Assembly (NCBI GenBank): GCA_031272885.1
Contig: JAISSX010000057.1
Location: forward strand, 62,001-126,000
DNA: 64,000 bases
Origin: Bifidobacteriaceae bacterium
GTDB lineage: Bacteria; Actinomycetota; Actinomycetes; Actinomycetales; WQXJ01
Reading direction: 5' to 3'
Under the pieces are notes generated by a model, which was not told the origin of the DNA, did no database searches, and saw nothing but the letters and a program-made list of their open reading frames with translations. Position 1 is the stretch's first letter, and each line of letters begins with the position of its first letter. Of the stretch, positions 1 through 8,500 are shown in pieces. The position numbers and the translations under genes are program-made.

Positions 1-207
1 CTCCAACGGGTAGCGGGACATGGAGGCGCCCAGGAACAGCAGGTCGTCGAAGTGTGGCACCTTGCGCTTGGCGCCGCCGCCGCGGATGTCGTAGAGCCCG
101 GTAGCGGCCGCCTTGCGGATGGCGGCGATGGTCAGCTTGTCGAAGGTGGAGTTTTCCCGTAGGCCCTTGGCGGCGGGATCGGTCACAGGGCTGGTGGTGG
201 TGGTCAC
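1..207 (-). CDS. glxD: FMN-binding glutamate synthase-family protein GlxD/MgsC-like (3' part outside window)
   Basis: The first 69 codons of a gene that runs off the left edge. Translation from GTG at 207 gives a protein containing DIRGGGAKRKVPHFDDLLFL and GASMSRYPLE, the usual N-terminus of stand-alone FMN/iron-sulfur glutamate synthase domain proteins that partner GlxB and GlxC. A GAGGAG ribosome site lies just upstream, and the gene starts 15 nt after the glxC stop, so it is the last visible member of the glnT-glxB-glxC-glxD operon. By family knowledge it would carry the synthase active site that joins ammonia, or methylamine in the N-methylglutamate synthase version, to a 2-oxo acid. The catalytic part is not in the window. 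Confidence 0.8.
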   Translation of the reverse strand, partial: MTTTTSPVTDPAAKGLRENSTFDKLTIAAIRKAAATGLYDIRGGGAKRKVPHFDDLLFLGASMSRYPLE

Positions 208-222
208 GGTGGTCTCCTCGGC

Positions 223-918
223 CTAGTAGGCGTCGACGTTGTCGATGTGGAAGTTGTAGAGCTGGCGGGCCGAGCCGTAGCGGCGGAACTCTTCCGGCTT
301 CTCGGGGCGCCCGGCTTTGGCCAGCAGTTCGGCCAGCTCCTCCAGGTGTTCGGGCCGCATCTCCTTCTCGATGCAGTCCGCCCCCAGCGAGGACACCTGG
401 CCCTTGACGTACAGCCGGGCCTCGTAGATCGAATCCCCCAGGCCGTCCCCGGCGTCGCCGCAGATAACCAGCCGGCCGGCCTGCGCCATGAAGGCGCTCA
501 TGTGGCCCACCGAGCCGCCCACCACAATGTCGACGCCCTTCATTGAGATGCCGCAGCGCGCGGTGGCGTCGCCGTCGATGATGAGCAGGCCACCGTGGGC
601 GGTGGCGCCGGCCGACTGCGAGGCGCTGCCGGTCACGTGCACCAGGCCGGACATCATGTTCTCGGCCACACCCTGCCCGGCGTTGCCGTTGATGGTGACG
701 GTGGCCTGTTCGTTCATGCCGGCGGCGAAGTAGCCCACGTGGCCTTCCACCACCACGTCGATGGCCTGGTCTAGGCCAACGGCAATGGCGTGCGCCCCTT
801 CGGGGTTGCGCACCACCCATGAAGTGCCGGCGGGCGCCTGGTGGAGGGTCTGGTTGAGGTCCCTCAGACTAGTGCCGGCGAGGTCGATGACGGTTGCTGA
901 GCTGACGTGCGTTCCCAT
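223..918 (-). CDS. glxC: GltB C-terminal-like (GXGXG) subunit GlxC/MgsB
   Basis: 231 residues. The middle (about 50-180) is a right-handed beta-helix typical of the glutamate synthase alpha-subunit C-terminal (GXGXG) domain, with repeats such as VTINGNAGQGVAENM, LLIIDGDATARCGISM and LVICGDAGDGLGD. It is a structural subunit expected to join the amidotransferase GlxB and the FMN synthase GlxD. The proposed ATG overlaps the end of glxB by 55 bp, which is long; a later start is possible because the conserved domain begins around residue 30. It sits between glxB and glxD on the same strand, so the three encode one split glutamate-synthase-like enzyme. Confidence 0.88.
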   Translation of the reverse strand: MGTHVSSATVIDLAGTSLRDLNQTLHQAPAGTSWVVRNPEGAHAIAVGLDQAIDVVVEGHVGYFAAGMNEQATVTINGNAGQGVAENMMSGLVHVTGSASQSAGATAHGGLLIIDGDATARCGISMKGVDIVVGGSVGHMSAFMAQAGRLVICGDAGDGLGDSIYEARLYVKGQVSSLGADCIEKEMRPEHLEELAELLAKAGRPEKPEEFRRYGSARQLYNFHIDNVDAY

Positions 919-1808
919 ACGTACACCACTTCCGGGTTGGGTTCGAAGATGTGAGCGGATTCGATGCCGGGCAGGCCGGTGAGGTAGCGGTATTCGCTGG
1001 CCACGGCCACCAGGTCAGGGGTTTCGGCCACGATGGCGGGCTTGCAGGCGATGGCGTCCCGCACAATGGCGAACGAGCTGGCGGATGACACCAGCAGGGT
1101 GTAAAAGCCGTCGAAGTGCTTGGTCAGGTCGGTCAGGGCCTCGCGCATGTCGGCGCCTTCGGCCAACCGGTGGGCGATGTACCGGGCGCCCACCTCGGTG
1201 TCGTTCAGCGAGTCGAAGCCGATGCCCAGCGCGGCCAGTTCCTTGCGCAGGGTTTCATGGTTGGAGAACGAGCCGTTGTGGATCAGGCACTGGTCTGGCC
1301 CCACCGAGAACGGGTGCGAACCACCGGGCGTGACGGCCGACTCGGTGGCCATCCGGGTGTGGGCCACGCCCTGCCAACCCGCGCGCCCGGCCAGGTTCCA
1401 CTGCTTGGCCAGTTCGGCCGGTTCACCGGTGCCCTTCAGCACGGTCAGGGTGTGGCCGGCCGAGATCACCACGGCTTCCGGCAGGGCTTCCCGCACGGCC
1501 GCCTCCAGCGCGGCGGCGGGGGCGATGGCGGTGAACACGGTGGTCTGACCGGCCCGTTCGGCTTCGACCGGCCCCAGCCCCTGCCCGATGGCGCCCACGG
1601 CAGCGGCCGCTTCGGCGGCCGGTAGGGCGTCATAAAGGGCCGAGACGGTGGCGGCGCCGTCTGGTAAACCCGCCGGATCGGCGTACAAGCCCACGCCGGC
1701 GGAGTCGTTGCCGCGCCCGGCGGCCTGGATTAGCATCCCCTCTAAAAGCGTTCCGAGGTGGGGAAATAGCTCCGGATTGCGAAGGTGAAGACCGGCAATG
1801 CCGCACAT
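864..1808 (-). CDS. glxB: Class II glutamine amidotransferase GlxB/MgsA
   Basis: 314 residues beginning MCGIAG, so Cys2 is the N-terminal nucleophile of an Ntn-type glutaminase. Later motifs fit the family: VAHTRMATESAVTPGGSHPF (about 150-170), the CLIHNGSFSNH segment and NDTEVGARYIAHRL. It would release ammonia from glutamine for the GlxC/GlxD partners. An AGGAGA ribosome site precedes ATG at 1808. The 78-nt gap to glnT contains an imperfect GC-rich stem next to the ribosome site. Whether the physiological acceptor is 2-oxoglutarate or methylamine-derived cannot be read from the sequence. Confidence 0.9.
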   Translation of the reverse strand: MCGIAGLHLRNPELFPHLGTLLEGMLIQAAGRGNDSAGVGLYADPAGLPDGAATVSALYDALPAAEAAAAVGAIGQGLGPVEAERAGQTTVFTAIAPAAALEAAVREALPEAVVISAGHTLTVLKGTGEPAELAKQWNLAGRAGWQGVAHTRMATESAVTPGGSHPFSVGPDQCLIHNGSFSNHETLRKELAALGIGFDSLNDTEVGARYIAHRLAEGADMREALTDLTKHFDGFYTLLVSSASSFAIVRDAIACKPAIVAETPDLVAVASEYRYLTGLPGIESAHIFEPNPEVVYVWERTSAQQPSSTSPALV

Positions 1809-1886
1809 TTTTGTCTCCTCTACAGCCCCTCCGGAGCCTCTCCGAGGGGGTTTCCTACGATGAACTACAGATTACTATGAGTGTCC

Positions 1887-3254
1887 TCAGGCCGTCAAGT
1901 ACCGCTCGATCTCCCACATCGAGATGGCATCATGCCAGGCGTAGAACTCATTCCGCTTCAACGTGGCGTAGTAGTCCGACACGCCAGCCGTGGGATCAAC
2001 CGAGTCGAACACCTCCCGCACCACGGCGTCGCCCTCGAAGGCCTCCACCGCGTCCATCAAGGTGCGCGCCAGCATGGGCCGGCCCTCGTGGTGATCCGCC
2101 CCGGGCGGCCCCGGGTGGGCCTGCGCCCGGATGCCCTCCAGGCCGGCCCCAAGGCAGGCCGCCATCGCCAGGTAGGAACAGGCCGAGCCATCCCCCACCC
2201 GGATCTCCACCCGCTTGTTGTCCGGGATGCGCACCATAACCGAACGGTCGTCGCCACCGTAGGAGGCGTAGCGCGGCGTCCAGGTGGCGCCCGAGGCGGT
2301 GGACAGCGCGGCCGTCCGCTTATAGGAGTTGACCGTCGGGTTGAGCACCGCCATCAGGCCGTCCGCGTGGTCCAGCAACCCGGCCACAAAACCCAATGCG
2401 GTACCGGACAGCCCGAAGCCGGTGGCGTCATCGGCCGGGTTGGCGGCCGGGAAGAGCGGCCCGTCCTCACCCCACAACGACATGTGCATGTGCAGGCCGG
2501 AACCGGTCCGGTCGACAAACGGCTTGGGCATAAAGGTGGCCGTCATGCCGCGCTTCTCGGCCAGCATACGGATGATGTAGCGGGCGGTGATGACCCGATC
2601 GGCCGTGATCAGCGCGTCGTCGTAGGCGAAGTTCTGCTCGAACTGGCCGTTGGCGTCCTCGTGGTCGGAGGCGTAAGGGCTCCAGCCCAGCGACTCCATG
2701 GCCCGGGACACGTCCGCCAGGTGATCGAACTGCCGGATCAGGCCGCGGGCGTCGTAGCAGGGCTGGTTGGCCGTGTCGGTTGAATCGGCCACATGAATGA
2801 AGCCGTTCTCGTCCTTCTGCACCAGGAAGTACTCCACCTCCGCGCCCACCTTCAGGTTCATGCCCAGGGCTTGTGCCCGGCGAACCTGTTCGCGCAGAAT
2901 CTGGCGCGGCGCAAACGGGTGGGGCTTGCCGTTCAGCACCGGATCGCAGTGAACCATGGCCAGGCCACGCTGAATGAAGTGGAGCGGGGTGTAGGAGGAC
3001 AGGTCCGGCAGCACAATCAGGTCGCCATCGTCCGGGTCCTGCCCCATGCCGCCGGCGGCGAACCCGGCGAAGCCCATCTGGCCGGATTCCAGGTCATCCG
3101 CTGCCCGCAGCGGCACCAGCTTGGAGCAGGGCCGGCCGGTCATGGTGGTGAACGTGGCCATGATGAACTCGACGCCGTCGCGGCGGGCCATCTCGGCCAG
3201 GCTGCCCACCTCGGTAGCGGCGGCGGTGTCCGATGGCGCGATGACGGGTGACAT
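1887..3254 (-). CDS. glnT: Glutamine synthetase-family ligase (GlnT / gamma-glutamylmethylamide synthetase-like)
   Basis: 455 residues from ATG 3254, chosen because AAGGAG lies 8 nt upstream; an ATG six bases earlier is too close to it. Glutamine synthetase fold motifs are present: VGAEVEYFLV, NGQFEQNF, the ATP-site GSGLHMHMSLW, NPTVNSYKR and VEIRVGDGSACSYLAM. Its location directly upstream of glxBCD matches glutamate-ligase genes that make gamma-glutamylmethylamide or glutamine. Divergent from the ammonium channel gene, with which it shares a candidate GlnR operator. The exact amine substrate is not decidable here, but the family is secure. Confidence 0.87.
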   Translation of the reverse strand: MSPVIAPSDTAAATEVGSLAEMARRDGVEFIMATFTTMTGRPCSKLVPLRAADDLESGQMGFAGFAAGGMGQDPDDGDLIVLPDLSSYTPLHFIQRGLAMVHCDPVLNGKPHPFAPRQILREQVRRAQALGMNLKVGAEVEYFLVQKDENGFIHVADSTDTANQPCYDARGLIRQFDHLADVSRAMESLGWSPYASDHEDANGQFEQNFAYDDALITADRVITARYIIRMLAEKRGMTATFMPKPFVDRTGSGLHMHMSLWGEDGPLFPAANPADDATGFGLSGTALGFVAGLLDHADGLMAVLNPTVNSYKRTAALSTASGATWTPRYASYGGDDRSVMVRIPDNKRVEIRVGDGSACSYLAMAACLGAGLEGIRAQAHPGPPGADHHEGRPMLARTLMDAVEAFEGDAVVREVFDSVDPTAGVSDYYATLKRNEFYAWHDAISMWEIERYLTA

Positions 3255-3369
3255 GGGCATCTCTCCTTGTTTCGGCTTTGATTGGGGGTCCACCACGAGC
3301 GAACCTTGACTCAAGGTAGTGGACCAACACCATCAAGTACAACACAGTCAATTACGCGTGAGTACCCGA

Positions 3370-3407
3370 TTTACGCGGGCGAAACAAGGGTTTTACCGGC
3401 TGGGCAC
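3370..3407. promoter_or_regulatory. Candidate GlnR-type nitrogen operator
   Basis: Four 5-bp boxes separated by exactly six bases: TTTAC-n6-GAAAC-n6-TTTAC-n6-GGCAC. The actinobacterial GlnR consensus is GTnAC-n6-GAAAC repeated twice; here the boxes miss it by 1, 0, 1 and 2 positions. It lies about 97 nt upstream of the ammonium channel start and about 116 nt upstream of the divergent glnT start, a position suited to dual control. No glnR gene is in the window. Confidence 0.55.
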
Positions 3408-3503
3408 CACCCGTTATCAAGAAGGCGTTCTTTTCTGAAGCAGGATCAGTCCTGCGGGAATCCCTTGGTGCTGTTGACACATCCACTGAGGAGGAGAACT
3501 TCC

Positions 3504-4760
3504 ATGGACTCAGGAAGTACTGCATGGATCTTGACCAGTGCTGCGCTGGTCACGCTGATGTTCCCCGGGCTGGCCTTCTATTACGGCGGCATGACCGGCT
3601 TCAAGACCACCCTGAACATGCTCATGATGGTGTCCGGCGCCTTCTGCGTCGTGGTGGTCGCTTGGGTAGTGATAGGCCACTCGATCTCGTTCGGCAACTC
3701 CTACGGAGGGGCCGGGCTATTGGGCAACGTGACCGAGTACATCGGCATCAAGGGGATGCTGCCAGATGACCCGAACGGCCTACCGCCATACCTGGTGGTG
3801 GCCTTCATGTCGATCTTCGCCGCCCTCACCACCTGCATCGTGGGCGGCGTGGCGGCCGACCGCATCAAGTTCGTCTCCTGGCTGATCTTCGCCGGCGCCT
3901 GGGTCATCCTGGTCTACGGCCCGGTGGCCCACTGGGTGTTCGCCTTCGATTCGGAGGACGGCAGCTACGTGGGTGGCTGGATTGCCAACAAACTGGGCGC
4001 CATCGACTTCGCCGGCGGCACCGCCGTCCACATCAACTCCGGCGCCGCCGGCCTGGCCCTGTGCCTGCTGCTGGGCGTGCGCCGCTCCTGGAACCGCCCA
4101 CCACGGCCCCACTCGCTGCCCTTCGTGCTGCTGGGCGCCATGCTGCTGTGGGCCGGCTGGTACGGCTTCAACGGCGGCTCCGCCCTGGCCAGCGGCAACA
4201 ACGCCGGCGTGGCCCTGGCCAACACCCACTTCGCGGCCGCCGCCGCCACCCTGGGCTGGGTCATCACGGAAAAGATCCGCGACAAGCACGCCACGGCGCT
4301 GGGCGCCGCCTCTGGCATGGTGACCGGCCTGGTGGCCATCACCCCGGCCTGCGGCGCCGTCAACGGCGTGGGCGCCCTCATCCTGGGCGCCACCTCCGGC
4401 GTGCTCTGCGCCTACGGCGTCACCTGGAAGCGCAAGCTGGGCTACGACGATTCGCTCGACGTGGTGGGCATCCACTTCCTGGGCGGCATCTTCGGCACCC
4501 TGATGATCGGCATGCTGGCCGTGCCGGACGCCCCCAACGGCGGCACCGGCCTGTTCTACGGCGGCGGCTTCGGCCTGCTGGGCAAGCAGGCGCTGGCGGC
4601 CGTGGCCGTCATCGCCTACTCCTTCTGCGTCAGCTACGCCATCGGCTGGGTCATCAAGAAGACCATCGGCCTGCGGGTTTCGCCCGATGACGAAGACGCC
4701 GGCCTGGATCTGGTCATCCACGCCGAACGCGCCTACGAGATCCCAGTGGGCGTGGAGTAA
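3504..4760 (+). CDS. amtB: Ammonium transporter (Amt/MEP family)
   Basis: 418 residues starting MDSGSTAWILTSAALVTLMF from ATG 3504, preceded by GAGGAG. Eleven-helix Amt topology is apparent; the pore histidines are represented by AVHINSGAAG and GIHFLGGIFG, and FYYGGM is the typical first-helix motif. It lacks a cleavable signal peptide. It conducts ammonium or ammonia, and possibly methylammonium, into the cell for the adjacent glutamine-synthetase-like and glutamate-synthase-like enzymes. No glnK or glnD follows; the next gene is an XRE-cupin regulator beyond a long inverted repeat. Channel identity is certain, substrate preference is not. Confidence 0.94.
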   Translation: MDSGSTAWILTSAALVTLMFPGLAFYYGGMTGFKTTLNMLMMVSGAFCVVVVAWVVIGHSISFGNSYGGAGLLGNVTEYIGIKGMLPDDPNGLPPYLVVAFMSIFAALTTCIVGGVAADRIKFVSWLIFAGAWVILVYGPVAHWVFAFDSEDGSYVGGWIANKLGAIDFAGGTAVHINSGAAGLALCLLLGVRRSWNRPPRPHSLPFVLLGAMLLWAGWYGFNGGSALASGNNAGVALANTHFAAAAATLGWVITEKIRDKHATALGAASGMVTGLVAITPACGAVNGVGALILGATSGVLCAYGVTWKRKLGYDDSLDVVGIHFLGGIFGTLMIGMLAVPDAPNGGTGLFYGGGFGLLGKQALAAVAVIAYSFCVSYAIGWVIKKTIGLRVSPDDEDAGLDLVIHAERAYEIPVGVE

Positions 4761-4775
4761 ACAGCACCAAGGACC

Positions 4776-4844
4776 ACCCGCCGGCCCTCTCGGACTCACG
4801 GAGATGTCGATCCCCGGGGTTGCGCTGCGAGAGGGCCGGCGGGT
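4776..4844. repeat. 17-bp perfect inverted repeat with 35-nt loop
   Basis: Arms 4776-4792 and 4828-4844 are exact reverse complements, centred on GGCCCTCTCG and CGAGAGGGCC. The loop contains the small palindrome CCCCGGGG. It fills the gap between amtB and the XRE-cupin gene, ending 12 bases before the latter's start. It may act as a terminator of amtB or as an operator or leader structure for the regulator. No T-tract follows. Confidence 0.6.
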
Positions 4845-4856
4845 CCACCCAATACC

Positions 4857-5522
4857 ATGGCTGCTATGACGCACGACATCCCCGCTGCCCAGGCCGGCAG
4901 CGAGGCCCGGGTGGCGCCACCCGTCACGCCCGAAACCCTGCACCAAGAACTGAAGGAAGCCATCGCCGCCCAGGTGCGGGACATCCGCCACGCGCAAGGC
5001 TTGTCCATCGCGGCGGCGGCCGAGCGCATCGGCATCTCGAAGGCCATGCTGTCCAAGATCGAGAACGCCCAGACCTCCTGCTCCCTGGCCACCCTGGCTC
5101 TGCTGGCGGACGGCCTGGATGTCCCGGTGACGTCCTTCTTCCGGGCCGTGGCGGTGGAATCCGAGGCCGTCTTCGTGCCCGCCGGCCACGGCGCCCGGAT
5201 TGTGCGGCGCGGCTCCAAACAGGGCCACCTCTACGAGCTGCTGGGCGCCCTGCGCGGCCCCCACAAGCGGATGGAGGCCGTGCTGGTGACCCTGAACGAC
5301 GAATCCGAGGTCTTCCCTATGTTCCAGCACAGCGGCACCGAGCTGCTCTACATGCTGGAAGGCACCATGGTGTATCACCACGGCGAAGAGGACTACACCA
5401 TGCGCCCGGGCGACGCCCTGCAACTGGACGGCGAAGGCCCCCACGGCCCGGTGGAACTGGTCCGCTTGCCGGCCCGTTTCCTCTCGGTCACGGCCTATCC
5501 GGACAACACCACCCTGGCCTGA
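4857..5522 (+). CDS. XRE-family regulator with C-terminal cupin domain
   Basis: 221 residues. An XRE helix-turn-helix lies at about residues 40-95 (GLSIAAAAERIGISKAMLSK, IENAQTSCSLATLALLADGL). A cupin sensor domain is at about 140-215 (FPMFQHSGTELLYMLEGTMV then GDALQLDGEGPHGP). Such proteins are cytoplasmic repressors or activators whose cupin barrel senses a small ligand. Neighbourhood suggests control of the nitrogen genes, but the target is not shown. A second ATG nine bases downstream is also possible; neither has a strong ribosome site. It ends four bases before the convergent DUF11 gene. Confidence 0.87.
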   Translation: MAAMTHDIPAAQAGSEARVAPPVTPETLHQELKEAIAAQVRDIRHAQGLSIAAAAERIGISKAMLSKIENAQTSCSLATLALLADGLDVPVTSFFRAVAVESEAVFVPAGHGARIVRRGSKQGHLYELLGALRGPHKRMEAVLVTLNDESEVFPMFQHSGTELLYMLEGTMVYHHGEEDYTMRPGDALQLDGEGPHGPVELVRLPARFLSVTAYPDNTTLA

Positions 5523-5526
5523 AACC

Positions 5527-8500
5527 TCAGTCCTGGTAGCGGCGGCGGATGGCGGTACCGGCCCGTAGGCCCCCGCCCAGCAGCACAATCACCAGCGCCC
5601 AAATGGCCAGGCCCAAGGCGTCGGAACCCATCACCGGCAGGCCGCCACCCGGGTTGGGGCTGGGCGAACCGGTGGGCGGCGGCGTCGATGAACCGGGCGG
5701 CGTGGGCGGCGTCGGCGAACCGGTGGGCGGCGTGGGCGAACCGGTGGGCGTCGGCGAAGTGGGCGGCGGCGCCTGAATCACCACCGTGGCCTCGGACCGG
5801 TCATTGGCCGGATCGGTGTCGATGTCGTAGTGCGTCACCACGGCCTGCACCTCCAGCAGGGTGCCAACCGCCCCGCTGGCCCGCCCACTGATGCTGTACA
5901 CCACCATGGCGCCCACCGGCAGGTCGCCGATGTCGCATGTCACCACGTTGCCCATGGCCACGCAGGTGGCGGCCGGGTGGGTGCCGGCAGAACTACTGCT
6001 CCACGTCACCGTGGCACCGGTCAGCCCGCTGGGCAGCGTGAAGGTGACCTTGGTGCCCTCGGTGGCGGCCGGGCCGTTGTTCTCGACAATGGCCGTGTAG
6101 TTCGCCAGGTCGCCGTCGTGGACCACCTCGTCCAGGTACGGGTAGATACGCACCCCCACGTCCGTGGCCGGCGGCTGGTTGGCCGCGTGGCAGGCCTGGG
6201 CCTCGTTGTCACCCGATGACGGGTCAAGGGCGCCCGAACCGACCAGGGCGGCGTTACACAGCGTGCCCGTGTAGTCCTTCGGCACGTCGAAGACGATCTC
6301 CACCGAGGCCGATTCACCCGGTTCGATGGTGCCCACCGAGCAGTTGACCACCTGGTTGATGTCGCGCACATCCGGCGCCGGACAGGTGGCGCCGCCCACC
6401 ACTTGGGCGCTGATCAAACTGGTGCCCTCAGGGACGGCATCGGAAATCGTCACGTCGCGCGCCACCGACGGCCCGGCGTTATAGGCCGTCAAGCGGTAGG
6501 TGGCCGGACGGCCTACCACCAGCGGATTGGGGCTGACCAGCGTCTTGGTGATGGACGTGTCCGCCACGGTGACCACGTTGACGGTGGCCGGGGCAGAGTT
6601 GTTCGAGTAATCGGACTCCGGCGTGGTGGTTGTGGTGATATTGGTCGAGGTGTAGCTGCCGGCCGGAATGTCATCCGGTATGTGGGCCGTCACCGTGCCC
6701 GGAATGGTGAAGTTGGGCAGGAACGAATCCCGGTACGGCGTTTGCGGCCAACCGACACAGTGCACCGAGTAGACCACGTCCAGGCCGCTGCCGGTGTGCG
6801 AGATGGAACAGTCCATGGTGGGGATGTTGACGGCGGCGCAACTATTGGCCGGCCCGTCCGGGCAGTTGATCACAAACCCCTTGGGGAACACCGCGTCCGT
6901 CACCGGATGATCGGCCGTGGACGGGCCCAGGTTGACGCCGGTCAGGGTGAACTTGACGTCGGTGCCGGCGGCCGGGGTGTTGATGTCAACCGAGGCGGTC
7001 ACCGCGATGTCCGCCATCACCTGCAGCAAGGTGGCGTTGTTGGCCGTGTTGTTCAACGTCATGGTGTCCGTGGCCGTGGCGGAACTGACCACGGCCGTGT
7101 TGGTCAACGTGCGCGGGTGCTCGGTGGACGGATCGGCTGGCGGCTCTTCGTCAAGGCAGGTTTCCTCCGGGTCGGTAGACGGGTCCTGGCCCGGGCACCA
7201 GTAGGGCCGCAGGTCACGCGGATCGGTGGTGCCCACCACGCGCACCGAGACGCTGGCACCGGCGTCGATGTGGCCCACCTGGCAGGTCACCACGTACGGG
7301 TTGGTGTTGGTGTCCGATGCCGGGTCTTGCGGCGAGGTGGGCAGGCGGTCCACGAAACAGTGGGGGGAGTTGGGTGGGCTGGCCAGTTCCAGATAGTCGG
7401 CATCGCCCGAGTTGGCGGCAGAGTTGGCCAGGGCCGGCACCACGCCCACCGGCAGGGTGTCCGTCACCACCGCGTCTTCCACCGCCGAAGGCCCGGCGTT
7501 GACGGTGGTCAAGGTATAGCCCACGGAACCGCCGGCGTAGAACGTGGTTGAGTCGGCCGTCTTGTATTGCTGCAGGTCAGCCTGCTGAATTACGTCGTCA
7601 GCCACCTGGGCGGACAGGTTGGTGGCGGCCCCGCTCAGGTTGGGTGTGGTCGATGTCGCGGTGGCCTGGTTGACGGCGCCGCCGTCACTCGAAATCTCGG
7701 CCGTGACATCATCGTCGATGTCGCCGTAGATGTACAGCGTCACCACGTTGGCCGTGCTGCCCTGGCCGGCCGCCACGGTGCCCAACTGGCAGGTGATCAG
7801 GTTGTCGGTACCGGTGCCCGTGTCGCTGATGCTGCACGTGCCCTGGGCCGGGTTGACCTGGGTGGCGTGGAAGCCGTCCGGCAACGTGTCCGTCACCACT
7901 ACCCCGGCGGCATCGGCGGCATCCGCCCGGGCGGTCAAGTCAACCTGGTAGCCGAACTTGGCCCCGGCAATGTAGGCCGGGTGGCCGTCCCCGTTGGGGA
8001 TGGTGCTCAGGGCCGTCTTGGTCAAGCCCAGGTCGGTGCGGGCGGCGGCCACCGTGATGCCGGCGGTCAGGCCGTTGTTGGTGTAGTCCGATTCGGTGGT
8101 GGTGGTCGAAGCCTGGGCCCAGCCGCCCGGGTTGGCGCAGGTCGGGCCGGTGGATGGGTCATAGTCCGCCGGGGCGCAGGCCGGGAAACTGCCCGGCGCA
8201 TCCGAAGGGGCCACCTGGAAGTTGAAGTTGATGGTCAGGGCGGCGCTGGGCTGCAGGCCACCGGCCGCCTGCACCGAGGGCTCCTGGCTGACGTCGCAGA
8301 CCAGCTCCTGGTTAACGGCGTGGCAATAGCTGGGTAGGGTCGACGGGTCGATCAGCGAGGTGACCGCCACGTTGGACAACACCTGCACGGCTTCGGCCAC
8401 CGATGGGCCGTTGTTCACCACGTGGATCGCCACCTGCCAGGTGGAACCGGGGCCGGTGTAGCTACCGGTGGGCGTCAGCGTGAAGCTGTCCACCTCGACA

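Noticed and set aside
3780-5588. 602-codon minus-strand frame across amtB and the XRE-cupin gene
   Set aside because: Antisense to two genes with strong family motifs; composition is Gly/His/Gln/Arg-rich without recognisable domains.
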